A stretch of 22,874 nucleotides of DNA from an uncultured Bacilli bacterium. Lineage in GTDB: Bacteria; Bacillota_I; Bacilli_A; RF39; UBA660. Below the pieces are notes generated by a model. That model ran no database searches, was not told where the DNA came from, and was given only the letters and a program-made list of their open reading frames with translations. A program made the position numbers and the translations under genes. Below, in pieces: positions 15,343 through 22,383 of this stretch. The stretch lies in NCBI GenBank assembly GCA_947631135.1, contig CANRKE010000009.1:1-22874 (forward strand), in the 5' to 3' direction. Every line of letters starts with the position of its first letter. Positions within the stretch are counted from its first letter, which is position 1.

Positions 15343-16194
15343 TTATATAGTTACTAACTCTTGTTCTAATATTTTAATTATCTCATTTATTGCTTTAATT
15401 GTATCATCAAGACTAACTATTTTTGTATATTCTAATTTTTGTTGATAATCATTAAATACTCTTTTTAAAGCATTACTTTCTTTTAATATTTCAACTATTT
15501 CTTTAAAGTTATCTATATTAAACTCAGTATTTCTTTTATTAAAAGTATTTTCTATAGCTTTAACTAGATTTTTGTTATTAATATCATTTTTATGTTTATT
15601 CATTAGCATATATAAATCATAAAAATCCTTAGCTCTTGTAGTAGTTATATTTTTACTAATAATGCTTTCAAACTTTTCAGCTATAATAGTTTCAATAGTA
15701 TAAGCCATAATATTTATTCTTTTATCCTCAAATATAGAATTATATTTATATTTAATTTCTCTAGGTGTAATAATATCTCCAGTAGTTATTTCGATAAAGA
15801 AATTAGTTCTTATTTTATCAAATGTACCCTTAACATTTATTTTAAATCCACCATATTCATCTTCTAATCTAATATCTTTAATATTAACTATTTCAAAATT
15901 AACATTATCATTTATATCAATAGAAAGTATTTCTTCAAAGATATTTTTAATAGAATCTATATTTAGTGGTAAACTTTTTAAAGTAGCATCTATATCTTTA
16001 GTAGTTCTTAAATCTTCTCCAATAATAGAAGAAAGTAAAACTCCTCCTTTTAAAATAATATTATCTCTATACTTACTCTTTTCGAGTCTCATTAATACAT
16101 GTTCAAAGAAAAACATTTGATGAAGATGATGTGCCAAATTATTGTTACCCTTAGATTTCTTTTTAATAATGTAATTTAATTTATCTGAATTCAC
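15343..16194 (-). CDS. abiEii: AbiEii-type nucleotidyltransferase toxin
   Basis: AbiEii toxins are nucleotidyltransferases of the DNA polymerase beta type; relatives block growth by adding nucleotides to RNA such as tRNA. The 283-residue protein has the family motifs in order: ILKGGVLLSS (K49-G50-G51), RTTKDIDA (R63, D67, D69), EKFESIIS, and RAKDFYDLYML. Start: GTG at 16194, directly after the TAG of abiEi, with GGAGGTG nine bases upstream inside abiEi, so the two are translationally coupled. Type IV toxin-antitoxin systems of this family act in abortive infection against phage and stabilise mobile DNA. Here it sits in the spoVD element as cargo and may penalise its loss. Confidence 0.88.
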   Translation of the reverse strand: MNSDKLNYIIKKKSKGNNNLAHHLHQMFFFEHVLMRLEKSKYRDNIILKGGVLLSSIIGEDLRTTKDIDATLKSLPLNIDSIKNIFEEILSIDINDNVNFEIVNIKDIRLEDEYGGFKINVKGTFDKIRTNFFIEITTGDIITPREIKYKYNSIFEDKRINIMAYTIETIIAEKFESIISKNITTTRAKDFYDLYMLMNKHKNDINNKNLVKAIENTFNKRNTEFNIDNFKEIVEILKESNALKRVFNDYQQKLEYTKIVSLDDTIKAINEIIKILEQELVTI

Positions 16195-16797
16195 CTATAA
16201 TAACACCTCCATTAATTCAACAACTTCATCTTCAATATCTAACTTTTTAGCATATTTAACTAGTTTTAAAATATTTTTATCTTTATTTCTAGCGTATTCT
16301 TTTAATGCCTTAGAGTAAATCTCCTTATCCATACGGTTTTTATCTTTGATAATATCACATAATGTTCTTTCTAAATCATAACATTTAACAGTTAAATCAT
16401 TAATAGTTTTAATATCAATCATTCCAAGTTCAAAAATATCATCTTTAACATATCTTAGTGATACATTTTCATTATTTAATAAATTACCACTATAATTATA
16501 TGGAACAGTAATATCATAAACTAATGGAATCCTATCAGACATATTATGTAAATATAAACTAGTAGCATGAGAATAACACATATTCTTACTAATTTTAGAT
16601 AAAATATAGAAATTATCAATTGGATATTCAGGCAATTTATAGACACCGGTTCCAACTCTTTCTAGCTTTTTATCATTTACTAAATTGCTTAAAAATGTAC
16701 TATTGATTTCTAAACTTTCAGTTTCTTTTGTAGTAATATATCCATTATTTTCTTTAGCATAATCTAAAATCTTATCATAATTATTCATATTCATCAT
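16195..16797 (-). CDS. abiEi: AbiEi-type antitoxin and transcription repressor
   Basis: The 200-residue protein has an N-terminal winged helix (YDKILDYAKENNGYITTKET, then LVNDKKLERVGTGVYKLP) followed by the AbiEi domain with YSHATSLYLHNMSDRIP and the LTVKCYDLERTLCDII motif. These mark the AbiEi antitoxin, which neutralises AbiEii without direct contact and represses the operon by binding inverted repeats in its promoter. ATG 16797 is almost touching AAAGGAA, so ATG 16794 or 16788 (with better spacing) may be the true start. Its promoter is at 16815-16843. An inverted repeat TTTCC / GGAAA lies between promoter and start and is a possible operator. Confidence 0.87.
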   Translation of the reverse strand: MMNMNNYDKILDYAKENNGYITTKETESLEINSTFLSNLVNDKKLERVGTGVYKLPEYPIDNFYILSKISKNMCYSHATSLYLHNMSDRIPLVYDITVPYNYSGNLLNNENVSLRYVKDDIFELGMIDIKTINDLTVKCYDLERTLCDIIKDKNRMDKEIYSKALKEYARNKDKNILKLVKYAKKLDIEDEVVELMEVLL

Positions 16798-16814
16798 TTC
16801 CTTTTTCTAGGAAA

Positions 16815-16843
16815 ATTATAGCATTGTTCCTTAAAAATGTCAA
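16815..16843 (-). promoter_or_regulatory. Promoter of abiEi-abiEii
   Basis: On the minus strand TTGACA (16843-16838) and TATAAT (16820-16815) are 17 bases apart. It is a consensus sigma-A promoter, so the toxin-antitoxin pair should be on during vegetative growth. Confidence 0.9.
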
Positions 16844-16913
16844 TCGATTATATTAATTTTACTTTTTTAATTATTTCTTTAATATTTTAACTTTAAAAGT
16901 AACATTTTATACA

Positions 16914-16945
16914 AACAAAAAAGCCAACTTGTCTTGTCAGCTATT
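16914..16945 (-). terminator. Terminator of the element's non-coding transcript
   Basis: On the minus strand AGCTGAC pairs with GTTGGCT (two G-U pairs) around AAGACAA, followed by TTTTTTG. It would end a transcript begun at the promoter 17281-17309. Confidence 0.65.
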
Positions 16946-16957
16946 TTGTCAAACATG

Positions 16958-16995
16958 CATTTATTTATAAATTATGCATCATTTATAAATAAATG
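16958..16995. repeat. 15-bp perfect inverted repeat inside the element
   Basis: CATTTATTTATAAAT (16958-16972) and ATTTATAAATAAATG (16981-16995) flank an 8-base spacer TATGCATC. It has no T tract, so it is not a terminator. It could be a protein binding site for the recombinase or its partner. Confidence 0.7.
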
Positions 16996-17181
16996 TTTAC
17001 ACCTTTGTAAGTTTTGACATACTTACACTCACTACTTACTGCTTGAATAAAATTCAGTGGCAAAATGGGCTTAATACTTAACAATATACCATTCCCCATA
17101 ATCTTATCTTAAGTTTTGTAACAATAAATCGTTACATAGCGCTAAAATTACATTTAATGGTTGTATACTAATTATTTAATA

Positions 17182-17220
17182 CTAAGGGTGTACCACCGAA
17201 GGTAAAGCCGCTTTTAACAT
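17182..17220 (-). CDS. 12-codon mini-ORF, leader-peptide-like
   Basis: ATG at 17220 sits six bases after AAGGAGG (17233-17227), one of the best ribosome binding sites in the window. The peptide is MLKAALPSVVHP. It may be a leader peptide; function unknown. Confidence 0.4.
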   Translation of the reverse strand: MLKAALPSVVHP

Positions 17221-17280
17221 GGCATACCTCCTTTTTGTTATATCAAGATAAATATAATTTATCCATCTAATAACAATTGA

Positions 17281-17309
17281 ATTATATCATAAATTCCAGT
17301 TTTTACCAA
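17281..17309 (-). promoter_or_regulatory. Promoter inside the element, near its distal end
   Basis: On the minus strand TTGGTA (17309-17304) and TATAAT (17286-17281) are 17 bases apart. It reads into the non-coding region towards abiE. Confidence 0.7.
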
Positions 17310-17416
17310 GCAAATATAAGAAAAAAGTTTATATTTTTATAAAACAATTATAATTAAACTCAACATTATATTTTTTCTCATATTTACTAGTAATTTTTAT
17401 AGTTATAGTAAAAGTA

Positions 17417-17445
17417 TCATTTATTAGACAGTAAGGTGTATTGGA
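17417..17445 (-). repeat. attachment site at the distal end of the element
   Basis: On the minus strand host sequence ACTCCAA is followed by TACA (17440-17437), CCTTACT and the arm GTCTAATAAATGA. The arm supplies the TAA that ends the truncated spoVD reading frame four codons after the junction. Confidence 0.8.
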
Positions 17446-18680
17446 GTTACGCTTACTCCTTGACCGAATGCAGTTGTTGCAAGTTCTACATTTCCTACTT
17501 TATTTAAATTAAATAATATACCTTTAGCTTCACCATTTAAATCTATTCCAGTTGTTTTACCAAATCCAAAATTATCTATATATTTAAACAATGTTTCTTT
17601 ACCTAAACGTTGACCAAGTACAACAAATCCTGGGTTACAACTATTTTGCACGACTTCCAAAAAAGTTTGAGCTCCATGTCCTCCATGTTTCCAGCAATGA
17701 ATAGTTGCATTTTCAACACCAATAGATCCACCATCATAATAAGTATCTTTTTCCAAGTCTACTTTTTTTTCTTGTAAACTTGCTGCAAGGGTAATTATTT
17801 TAAAAGTAGAACCTGGTTCGTAAGTTGCCCAAATAGGTAAATTTCTACTAGTAGTTTCAATATCATAATCTTGATAATTATTTGGATCATAAGTAGGTCT
17901 TGAACTCATACCTAAGATTTCACCAGTATTAGGGTCCATTGCAAGCACTAAAGCTCTATCAGGTTTATATTCATCCATAACATTATCCAGTTCTCTTTCT
18001 ATTGTGCTTTGTAAATCATAATTAATAGTTAATTCTACATTGACACCATTTTGTGGTTTTACGTATACTTCATTTAAATCAAGCCTACTTCCTTTTGCAT
18101 CACTATAATATTTAATCGCACCAACTTTTCCAGTCAAATACTCATCATACTGCAGTTCTAAACCGGATAATCCTTGATTATCAATACCTACAAATCCCAA
18201 AACATGTGAAAGCATTTCATGATTAGGATAAAAACGTTTAGATTCTTTAACTAAATATACACCATTATAACCTAATTTGTTAATCTTATCTGCAATTTCA
18301 TAACTAAGACGTCTACCTATAGGATGTACTCTTTCAATAGATGTTTTTTTAAAAACATGTTCTTTCATTTCATCATAACTTACGTTTAATATTTTAGCTA
18401 AATCTGTTGTAACTTTTTCTTTATCTTCTATTTGATTAGGTATAAGTACCAATGAAGTAGTGGTAATATTATCAGCAAGTATAACACCATTACGATCAGT
18501 TATTTTACCTCTATCAGCCTCTATTGGTAGATTTCTACTCCATAGTGATGAAGCTAAATTTGATAGTTTGTCATACTCAAATACTTGAATATAAAATACC
18601 TTACATATTATTACAATAAAAAATAAGAAAATAAATAAAAGAATAATTTTAATACGTTTATCTTGCTTTTTAAAAAACAT
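17424..18680 (-). CDS. spoVD: SpoVD-type penicillin-binding protein, 5' part (split gene)
   Basis: A class B PBP makes peptide crosslinks in the cell wall; SpoVD does so for spore cortex. This piece has a cytoplasmic start, one membrane anchor (about 10-30), the PBP dimer domain (IEADRGKITDRNGVILA, then LSHVLGFVGIDNQGLSG), and the first two transpeptidase motifs: SxxK in YEPGSTFKIITL and SxN in VVQNSCNPGFVV. It then breaks off in AFGQGVSVTPI and ends with HLTV from the element. The KTG motif is on the other side of the insertion, so this product should be inactive. ATG 18680 follows GGTGAG; an upstream GTG lies in the RBS. SpoVD is favoured over division PBP2B because an interrupted division gene would be lethal. 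Confidence 0.88.
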   Translation of the reverse strand: MFFKKQDKRIKIILLFIFLFFIVIICKVFYIQVFEYDKLSNLASSLWSRNLPIEADRGKITDRNGVILADNITTTSLVLIPNQIEDKEKVTTDLAKILNVSYDEMKEHVFKKTSIERVHPIGRRLSYEIADKINKLGYNGVYLVKESKRFYPNHEMLSHVLGFVGIDNQGLSGLELQYDEYLTGKVGAIKYYSDAKGSRLDLNEVYVKPQNGVNVELTINYDLQSTIERELDNVMDEYKPDRALVLAMDPNTGEILGMSSRPTYDPNNYQDYDIETTSRNLPIWATYEPGSTFKIITLAASLQEKKVDLEKDTYYDGGSIGVENATIHCWKHGGHGAQTFLEVVQNSCNPGFVVLGQRLGKETLFKYIDNFGFGKTTGIDLNGEAKGILFNLNKVGNVELATTAFGQGVSVTPIHLTV

Positions 18681-18736
18681 ATATCTCACCACTTAATTAT
18701 ATGAGTAATATTTATTATTAAACCATTTATTTTTCA

Positions 18737-18765
18737 TTTACAAACACACCAATATAATGTATAAT
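18737..18765 (+). promoter_or_regulatory. Promoter of rnfC
   Basis: TTTACA at 18737-18742 and TATAAT at 18760-18765 with 17 bases between. Diverges from spoVD. Confidence 0.7.
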
Positions 18766-18789
18766 TAATATAGAAAAGAGGAGTAAATT

Positions 18790-20064
18790 ATGATAAGAGG
18801 TACAAAACTTACAAACAATAAAAATATATCATTAAGAAATAAATTTATAGAGATAAAAGATGTTGATTACATATATATTCCTCTAGTAACTTATAAAAAT
18901 AAAAATGTAAAATGTGATTTGAAAGTAGGTGATTATCTATATAAAAATCAACTAATTGCAACTTCAAATGATAAATATGAATCAAAAATATTTAGTAGTG
19001 TATCAGGTACAATTAAAGATATAAAACCATGTTTATATATAGATAATACTATGGTAAATACAGTAATTATAGAAAATGATTATTTAGATAAAGAAAAAAT
19101 TAAAAAGGGAGCTAAAAAAAATATATCTAAATATACAAAAGAAGATATATTAAAATTAATGAAAGATAATGGTGTAGTAGGAATGAGTGGTAATATATTT
19201 CCTACTCATTATAAATATGGTATGGATTTAAAGATAAATAAATTAATAGTAAATGCAGTAGAAGATGAAATATATATTACTTCTGATTTTACTAATTTAA
19301 ATGATAAACCATCAGAAATATTAGAAGCAATTGATGCATTAATGTCAGCTTTTAATATTGAAGAATGTTATATTGCACTTAAAAGTTTTAATAAAGTTGG
19401 AATAGATGATTTTATAAATTATATGGGAACATACCCAAATATTCATATAGAAGAAGTACCAGATAAATATCCAGTAGGTTATGAAAGAAATTTAGCTAAT
19501 TATATTTATAATGCAAAAATAAAGAAATATCCTATGGAAAAAAGTATAATGGTTAATAATATATCTACAATATATGAAATATATAGAGTTTTAAAATATG
19601 AAAAACCAGTATGTGGTAGAATAGTAACAATAAGTGGTAATGCAGTTAAAAATCCAACAAATGTATATATAAAATATGGTACTTTATTATCCGATGTTTT
19701 AAAAGAAATAGGTGGCTTAAAATACGATGATATAAATATAATTATAAATGGACCTATGATGGGAACTACAGTATCTAGTTTAGATGTAATGTTAACTCCT
19801 AAAGTTACTGGAGTTGTAATTCAAAAAAATGTTAAAGATAAAAAAGAGTATGAATGCATAAATTGTGGTAAATGTGTCAATGTATGTCCAGTTAGACTTT
19901 CTCCTATACAAATTAAAAAGTATAAAAATCAAAAAAATATTTTAAAGAAATTAAATCCAAATAAATGTATTGGTTGTGGATTGTGTTCATATATTTGTCC
20001 TTCAAATATAAAATTAAGGGACGATGTTTTAAGTGCCTGCGAGGTGTTGAATAATGAAGATTAG
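18790..20064 (+). CDS. rnfC: RnfC-like electron transport complex subunit
   Basis: In Rnf complexes RnfC is the peripheral subunit that takes electrons from NADH or ferredoxin and passes them to the membrane part. The 424-residue protein has an N-terminal barrel-sandwich part (VGDYLYKNQLIA...SSVSGTIKDI), the flavin/NADH-binding Rossmann-like core (GVVGMSGNIFPTHYK), a SLBB-type segment (GRIVTISGNAVKNPTNVYIK...), and two 4Fe-4S clusters: C356/C359/C362 with C366 (CINCGKCVNVCP) and C393/C396/C399 with C403 (CIGCGLCSYICP). The GGAGVG-type glycine motif of classic RnfC reads GVVGMSG here, so the dinucleotide site is altered. RBS AAGAGGAG. Its end overlaps the next gene by 11 bases. Confidence 0.9.
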   Translation: MIRGTKLTNNKNISLRNKFIEIKDVDYIYIPLVTYKNKNVKCDLKVGDYLYKNQLIATSNDKYESKIFSSVSGTIKDIKPCLYIDNTMVNTVIIENDYLDKEKIKKGAKKNISKYTKEDILKLMKDNGVVGMSGNIFPTHYKYGMDLKINKLIVNAVEDEIYITSDFTNLNDKPSEILEAIDALMSAFNIEECYIALKSFNKVGIDDFINYMGTYPNIHIEEVPDKYPVGYERNLANYIYNAKIKKYPMEKSIMVNNISTIYEIYRVLKYEKPVCGRIVTISGNAVKNPTNVYIKYGTLLSDVLKEIGGLKYDDINIIINGPMMGTTVSSLDVMLTPKVTGVVIQKNVKDKKEYECINCGKCVNVCPVRLSPIQIKKYKNQKNILKKLNPNKCIGCGLCSYICPSNIKLRDDVLSACEVLNNED

Positions 20065-20803
20065 TGTTAAAAAAGGACCATTTGTTAAAAGTAGTAACAG
20101 TAAACAAAAAATTGAAATAACATTATTAACAAGTTTAATTATAATGAATTTGTATAAAATAATAGTAGATGGAGTACTACCAATATTTTATTTGGTATCA
20201 GTATTTGTTCCATTATTTATTTCTAGTATAATTTATGATCTTTTAAGTAAAAAAGAAATTAAATTTTTAAATTATACAAATGAAATAATATCTAGTTTAA
20301 TAATGACATTATTAATACCTATAAATGCTAATTATATTACTGTATTAGTATTATCATTTATAACAGGAATTGTAGGTAAGTTTTTTAAATTAAATGAAAT
20401 TAGTCTAAATTTAGCTCTTATACTTTTTTTAACTAAACCATCATTTACAAATTATAATATATATATATTTAGTTTTATATTAGTTTTATCTATGATATTT
20501 TTAATTTTAAATAGAGCAATTAAATTTAGAATAACACTCAGTTATATTTTGATATTATTTTTATCTTTTATACTAAAACCTATTGATATTAATGCTTTAT
20601 TTATGTTATTATTAACAGGAGTTTATGTTATACCACAATTTAAGAGTAGTCCAAATACATTAAAAGTACAATATATATACGGATTACTATTAGGTATTAT
20701 AGGTGTTATTGGAAATTATAATATTTTACTAATATCAATTACAATATTATCTATAGTATTTGTATATATTGATATGATAAACTCATATAAATTAAGCAAA
20801 TAG
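20054..20803 (+). CDS. RnfD-like membrane protein, short
   Basis: A 249-residue membrane protein with about eight hydrophobic segments. It starts 11 bases inside rnfC, behind GAGGTG, so it is translationally coupled. The opening (VKKGPFVKSSNSKQKIEITL) resembles the RnfD start with a SPHxRS-type segment, and the topology fits the RnfD/NqrB family. It is about 60 to 100 residues shorter than usual RnfD and lacks the SGAT motif to which FMN is covalently bound. The rnfG, rnfE, rnfA and rnfB genes that normally follow are not here; thiI is next. Either a reduced two-gene module or a relic. The family call is by context and pattern. Confidence 0.6.
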   Translation: MKISVKKGPFVKSSNSKQKIEITLLTSLIIMNLYKIIVDGVLPIFYLVSVFVPLFISSIIYDLLSKKEIKFLNYTNEIISSLIMTLLIPINANYITVLVLSFITGIVGKFFKLNEISLNLALILFLTKPSFTNYNIYIFSFILVLSMIFLILNRAIKFRITLSYILILFLSFILKPIDINALFMLLLTGVYVIPQFKSSPNTLKVQYIYGLLLGIIGVIGNYNILLISITILSIVFVYIDMINSYKLSK

Positions 20804-20822
20804 AAGTATAGGAAGTGGTTAA

Positions 20823-21995
20823 ATGGAAAAAATAATAATGATTAAATATGGTGAGTTAACAACTAAAAAAGGTAATAGAAATTTATTTGTTGACGCACTA
20901 TTTAATAATATAAAAGATAAGTTAAAAGATTTTAAATTTGAGATTAAAAAATATAGATCTAGAATGTATATTAAAACTGATGAAATAGATACAATAGTAA
21001 ATCTTCTTAAAGAAGTATTTGGTATTCATGAAATAGATCTAGTATATAGTCTAGAAAATAGAGATATAGAATCTATTAAAGATAATATAGTTGAAATATT
21101 TAAAGATCATGATTTTAAAACTTTTAAAGTATCTACAAATAGGGCAGATAAAACTTATCCATTGTCTAGTATGGAAATATCTAAAATATTAGGTGGAGTT
21201 CTTCTTAAAAATTATTCTGATCTATCAGTTGATGTTAAAAATCCTGATATGGTTATAGATGTTGATTTAAGAGAAGAGGGTATTTTTGTTGTGTATAAAA
21301 AAATTAATGGGTTAGGTGGATATCCAATGAATGTACAAGGTCGTGCACTTGCTCTTTTAAGTGGAGGTATTGATTCGCCAGTAAGTATATATCTTGCAAT
21401 GAAAAGAGGATTACATGTAGATTGTATATATTTTGATTCTCCTCCACATACATCTGATATGGCTTTAGATAAAGTTAAAAAATTAGTTAATATATTATCT
21501 AAATATGATAGTAATATGAAGTTATATGTTGTTAAATTTACAAATGTACAGGAAGCAATTTATAAAAATAGAGCTAATAATTATATGATAACTATAATGA
21601 GAAGAATGATGTATAGAATTGCTAGTACATATGCAAAAGAAAAAGATTACAAAATACTTATAACTGGTGAAAGTATTGGACAAGTTGCAAGTCAAACATT
21701 AACTAGTATGAATGTTATTAATGAGGTAACTAATATTCCAGTAATAAGACCAGTTGCATGCTTAGATAAAATAGAAATTATGGATATTGCAAGAAAGATT
21801 GGTACATATAATATAAGTATATTACCATATGAAGATTGTTGTACTATATTCTTACCAAAACATCCAGTAATAAATCCAAAAATAGAAATTGTTAATGATA
21901 TAGAAAGTAGATTTAATTATATTACACTAACTATAAATGCAATAGATAGTATAAGAGAAGTTAATACTATTAATAGTAAAAATGATTTACTATAA
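20823..21995 (+). CDS. thiI: tRNA sulfurtransferase ThiI (4-thiouridine synthetase)
   Basis: ThiI adenylates U8 of tRNA and transfers sulfur to make 4-thiouridine; it may also serve thiamine synthesis. The 390-residue protein has the N-terminal ferredoxin-like domain (IKYGELTTKKGNRN), a THUMP domain (about 60-165), and the PP-loop ATPase with S180-GGID-S185 in LALLSGGIDSPVSIY. The later GESIGQVASQTLTSM and LPYEDCCTIFLPKHP segments are typical. It has no rhodanese domain, as in most Firmicutes, so sulfur should come from a NifS/IscS-type partner, which is not adjacent here. RBS AGGAAGTGG; 19 bases after the rnfD-like gene, probably the same operon. Confidence 0.94.
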   Translation: MEKIIMIKYGELTTKKGNRNLFVDALFNNIKDKLKDFKFEIKKYRSRMYIKTDEIDTIVNLLKEVFGIHEIDLVYSLENRDIESIKDNIVEIFKDHDFKTFKVSTNRADKTYPLSSMEISKILGGVLLKNYSDLSVDVKNPDMVIDVDLREEGIFVVYKKINGLGGYPMNVQGRALALLSGGIDSPVSIYLAMKRGLHVDCIYFDSPPHTSDMALDKVKKLVNILSKYDSNMKLYVVKFTNVQEAIYKNRANNYMITIMRRMMYRIASTYAKEKDYKILITGESIGQVASQTLTSMNVINEVTNIPVIRPVACLDKIEIMDIARKIGTYNISILPYEDCCTIFLPKHPVINPKIEIVNDIESRFNYITLTINAIDSIREVNTINSKNDLL

Positions 21996-22027
21996 AAAAA
22001 TTTATACATAAAAAAAATGAAAAATAT

Positions 22028-22057
22028 TGTATAAAAAATTCATATCTTCACATTCTA
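22028..22057 (+). promoter_or_regulatory. Sigma-G-like promoter of the spore protein gene
   Basis: TGTATA at 22028-22033 and CATTCTA at 22051-22057 with 17 bases between match the forespore sigma-G pattern (TGnATA, CATnnTA). No sigma-A promoter is seen at this gene. Confidence 0.65.
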
Positions 22058-22078
22058 TAAGTGTAGGAGGTGAAAGAC

Positions 22079-22291
22079 ATGAATCAATCAAAAAATACTA
22101 GTAAATTAGTAGTTCCAGGTGCTAAACAAGCAATCGAAAAAATGAAATATGAAATAGCTAACGAATTTGGTGTTAACTTAGGACCAGATACAACATCAAG
22201 AGCTAATGGTAGCGTTGGTGGTGAAATCACTAAACGTTTAGTTCAAATGGGACAAAACCAAATAGCTGGACAAAATTACCAATCTAAATAG
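22079..22291 (+). CDS. Alpha/beta-type small acid-soluble spore protein
   Basis: These proteins coat and protect DNA in the dormant spore and are broken down by the GPR protease on germination. The 70-residue product has both family signatures: KYEIANEFGVNLGPDTTSR (with the GPR cut site EIA-NEF) and NGSVGGEITKRLVQMGQ. ATG 22079 lies just after GTAGGAGGTGAAAGAC; an in-frame GTG at 22070 is part of the RBS and rejected. A sigma-G-like promoter precedes it and a terminator follows. It shows that the organism can make endospores, or descends from recent spore formers. Confidence 0.96.
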   Translation: MNQSKNTSKLVVPGAKQAIEKMKYEIANEFGVNLGPDTTSRANGSVGGEITKRLVQMGQNQIAGQNYQSK

Positions 22292-22321
22292 TAAATAATA
22301 GTTAATATTTATATATTAGTG

Positions 22322-22351
22322 GGGATATAACAATTAAGTTATATCTCTTTT
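22322..22351 (+). terminator. Terminator of the spore protein gene
   Basis: GGGATATAAC pairs with GTTATATCTC (22322-22331 with 22338-22347, one G-U pair), then TTTT. Confidence 0.85.
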
Positions 22352-22377
22352 AAAGTTTATGTACAGTTCGATATAAT
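22349..22377 (+). promoter_or_regulatory. Promoter of a possible non-coding RNA
   Basis: TTTAAA at 22349-22354 and TATAAT at 22372-22377 with 17 bases between. The first element overlaps the T run of the previous terminator. Confidence 0.5.
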
Positions 22378-22383
22378 AAGGTG

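Larger units (their letters stand above)
16946..17280 (-). ncRNA. Possible leader-type or small RNA transcript of the element
   Basis: No gene of normal size occurs in 16860-17416, but a promoter (17281-17309) and a terminator (16914-16945) bracket about 360 bases on the minus strand. Inside are a 12-codon frame MLKAALPSVVHP (17220-17182) behind a perfect AAAAAGGAGG, a small GGTG-GTA-CACC hairpin over its 3' end, a TGTAAC / GTTACA stem near 17117-17136, and a 38-codon frame (17099-16983) with a poor RBS. This could be a regulatory RNA, a leader whose target gene was lost, or a tiny protein gene. No known RNA family is recognised. Confidence 0.4.
13439..17438. mobile_element. 3,998-bp serine-recombinase element splitting spoVD (skin-like intervening element)
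   Basis: Both ends are defined by the split host gene. TACA (minus strand) is shared by the junctions at 13439-13442 and 17437-17440. Perfect 13-bp inverted arms GTCTAATAAATGA (13448-13460) and TCATTTATTAGAC (17417-17429) lie just inside. In the excised circle the arms flank a 16-base centre with CA exactly in the middle, which is typical of a large serine integrase attP with a 2-base crossover. Cargo on the minus strand, from right to left: a non-coding transcript region, abiEi, abiEii, a 50-codon gene, and the recombinase. Excision restores spoVD in frame. Known parallels are skin in sigK and other sporulation-gene elements removed in the mother cell. That this one is removed during sporulation is inference. 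Confidence 0.88.

Noticed and set aside
16983..17099. 38-codon frame starting MGNGILLSIKP, which recalls the start of ASCH-domain proteins
   Set aside because: The similarity stops after about seven residues, the RBS is poor, and the frame ends inside the inverted repeat. Not called as a gene.
12775..18680. Two unrelated PBP genes, or one PBP gene decayed by frameshift
   Set aside because: The halves join exactly in frame at a shared TACA, with the motifs SxxK, SxN and KTG in order, and a recombinase element fills the gap.
18680..18720. CATATAAT before spoVD as a sigma-E or sigma-A -10
   Set aside because: The -10 is plausible, but no acceptable -35 lies at the right distance, and the start would fall on the RBS. 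Left uncalled.
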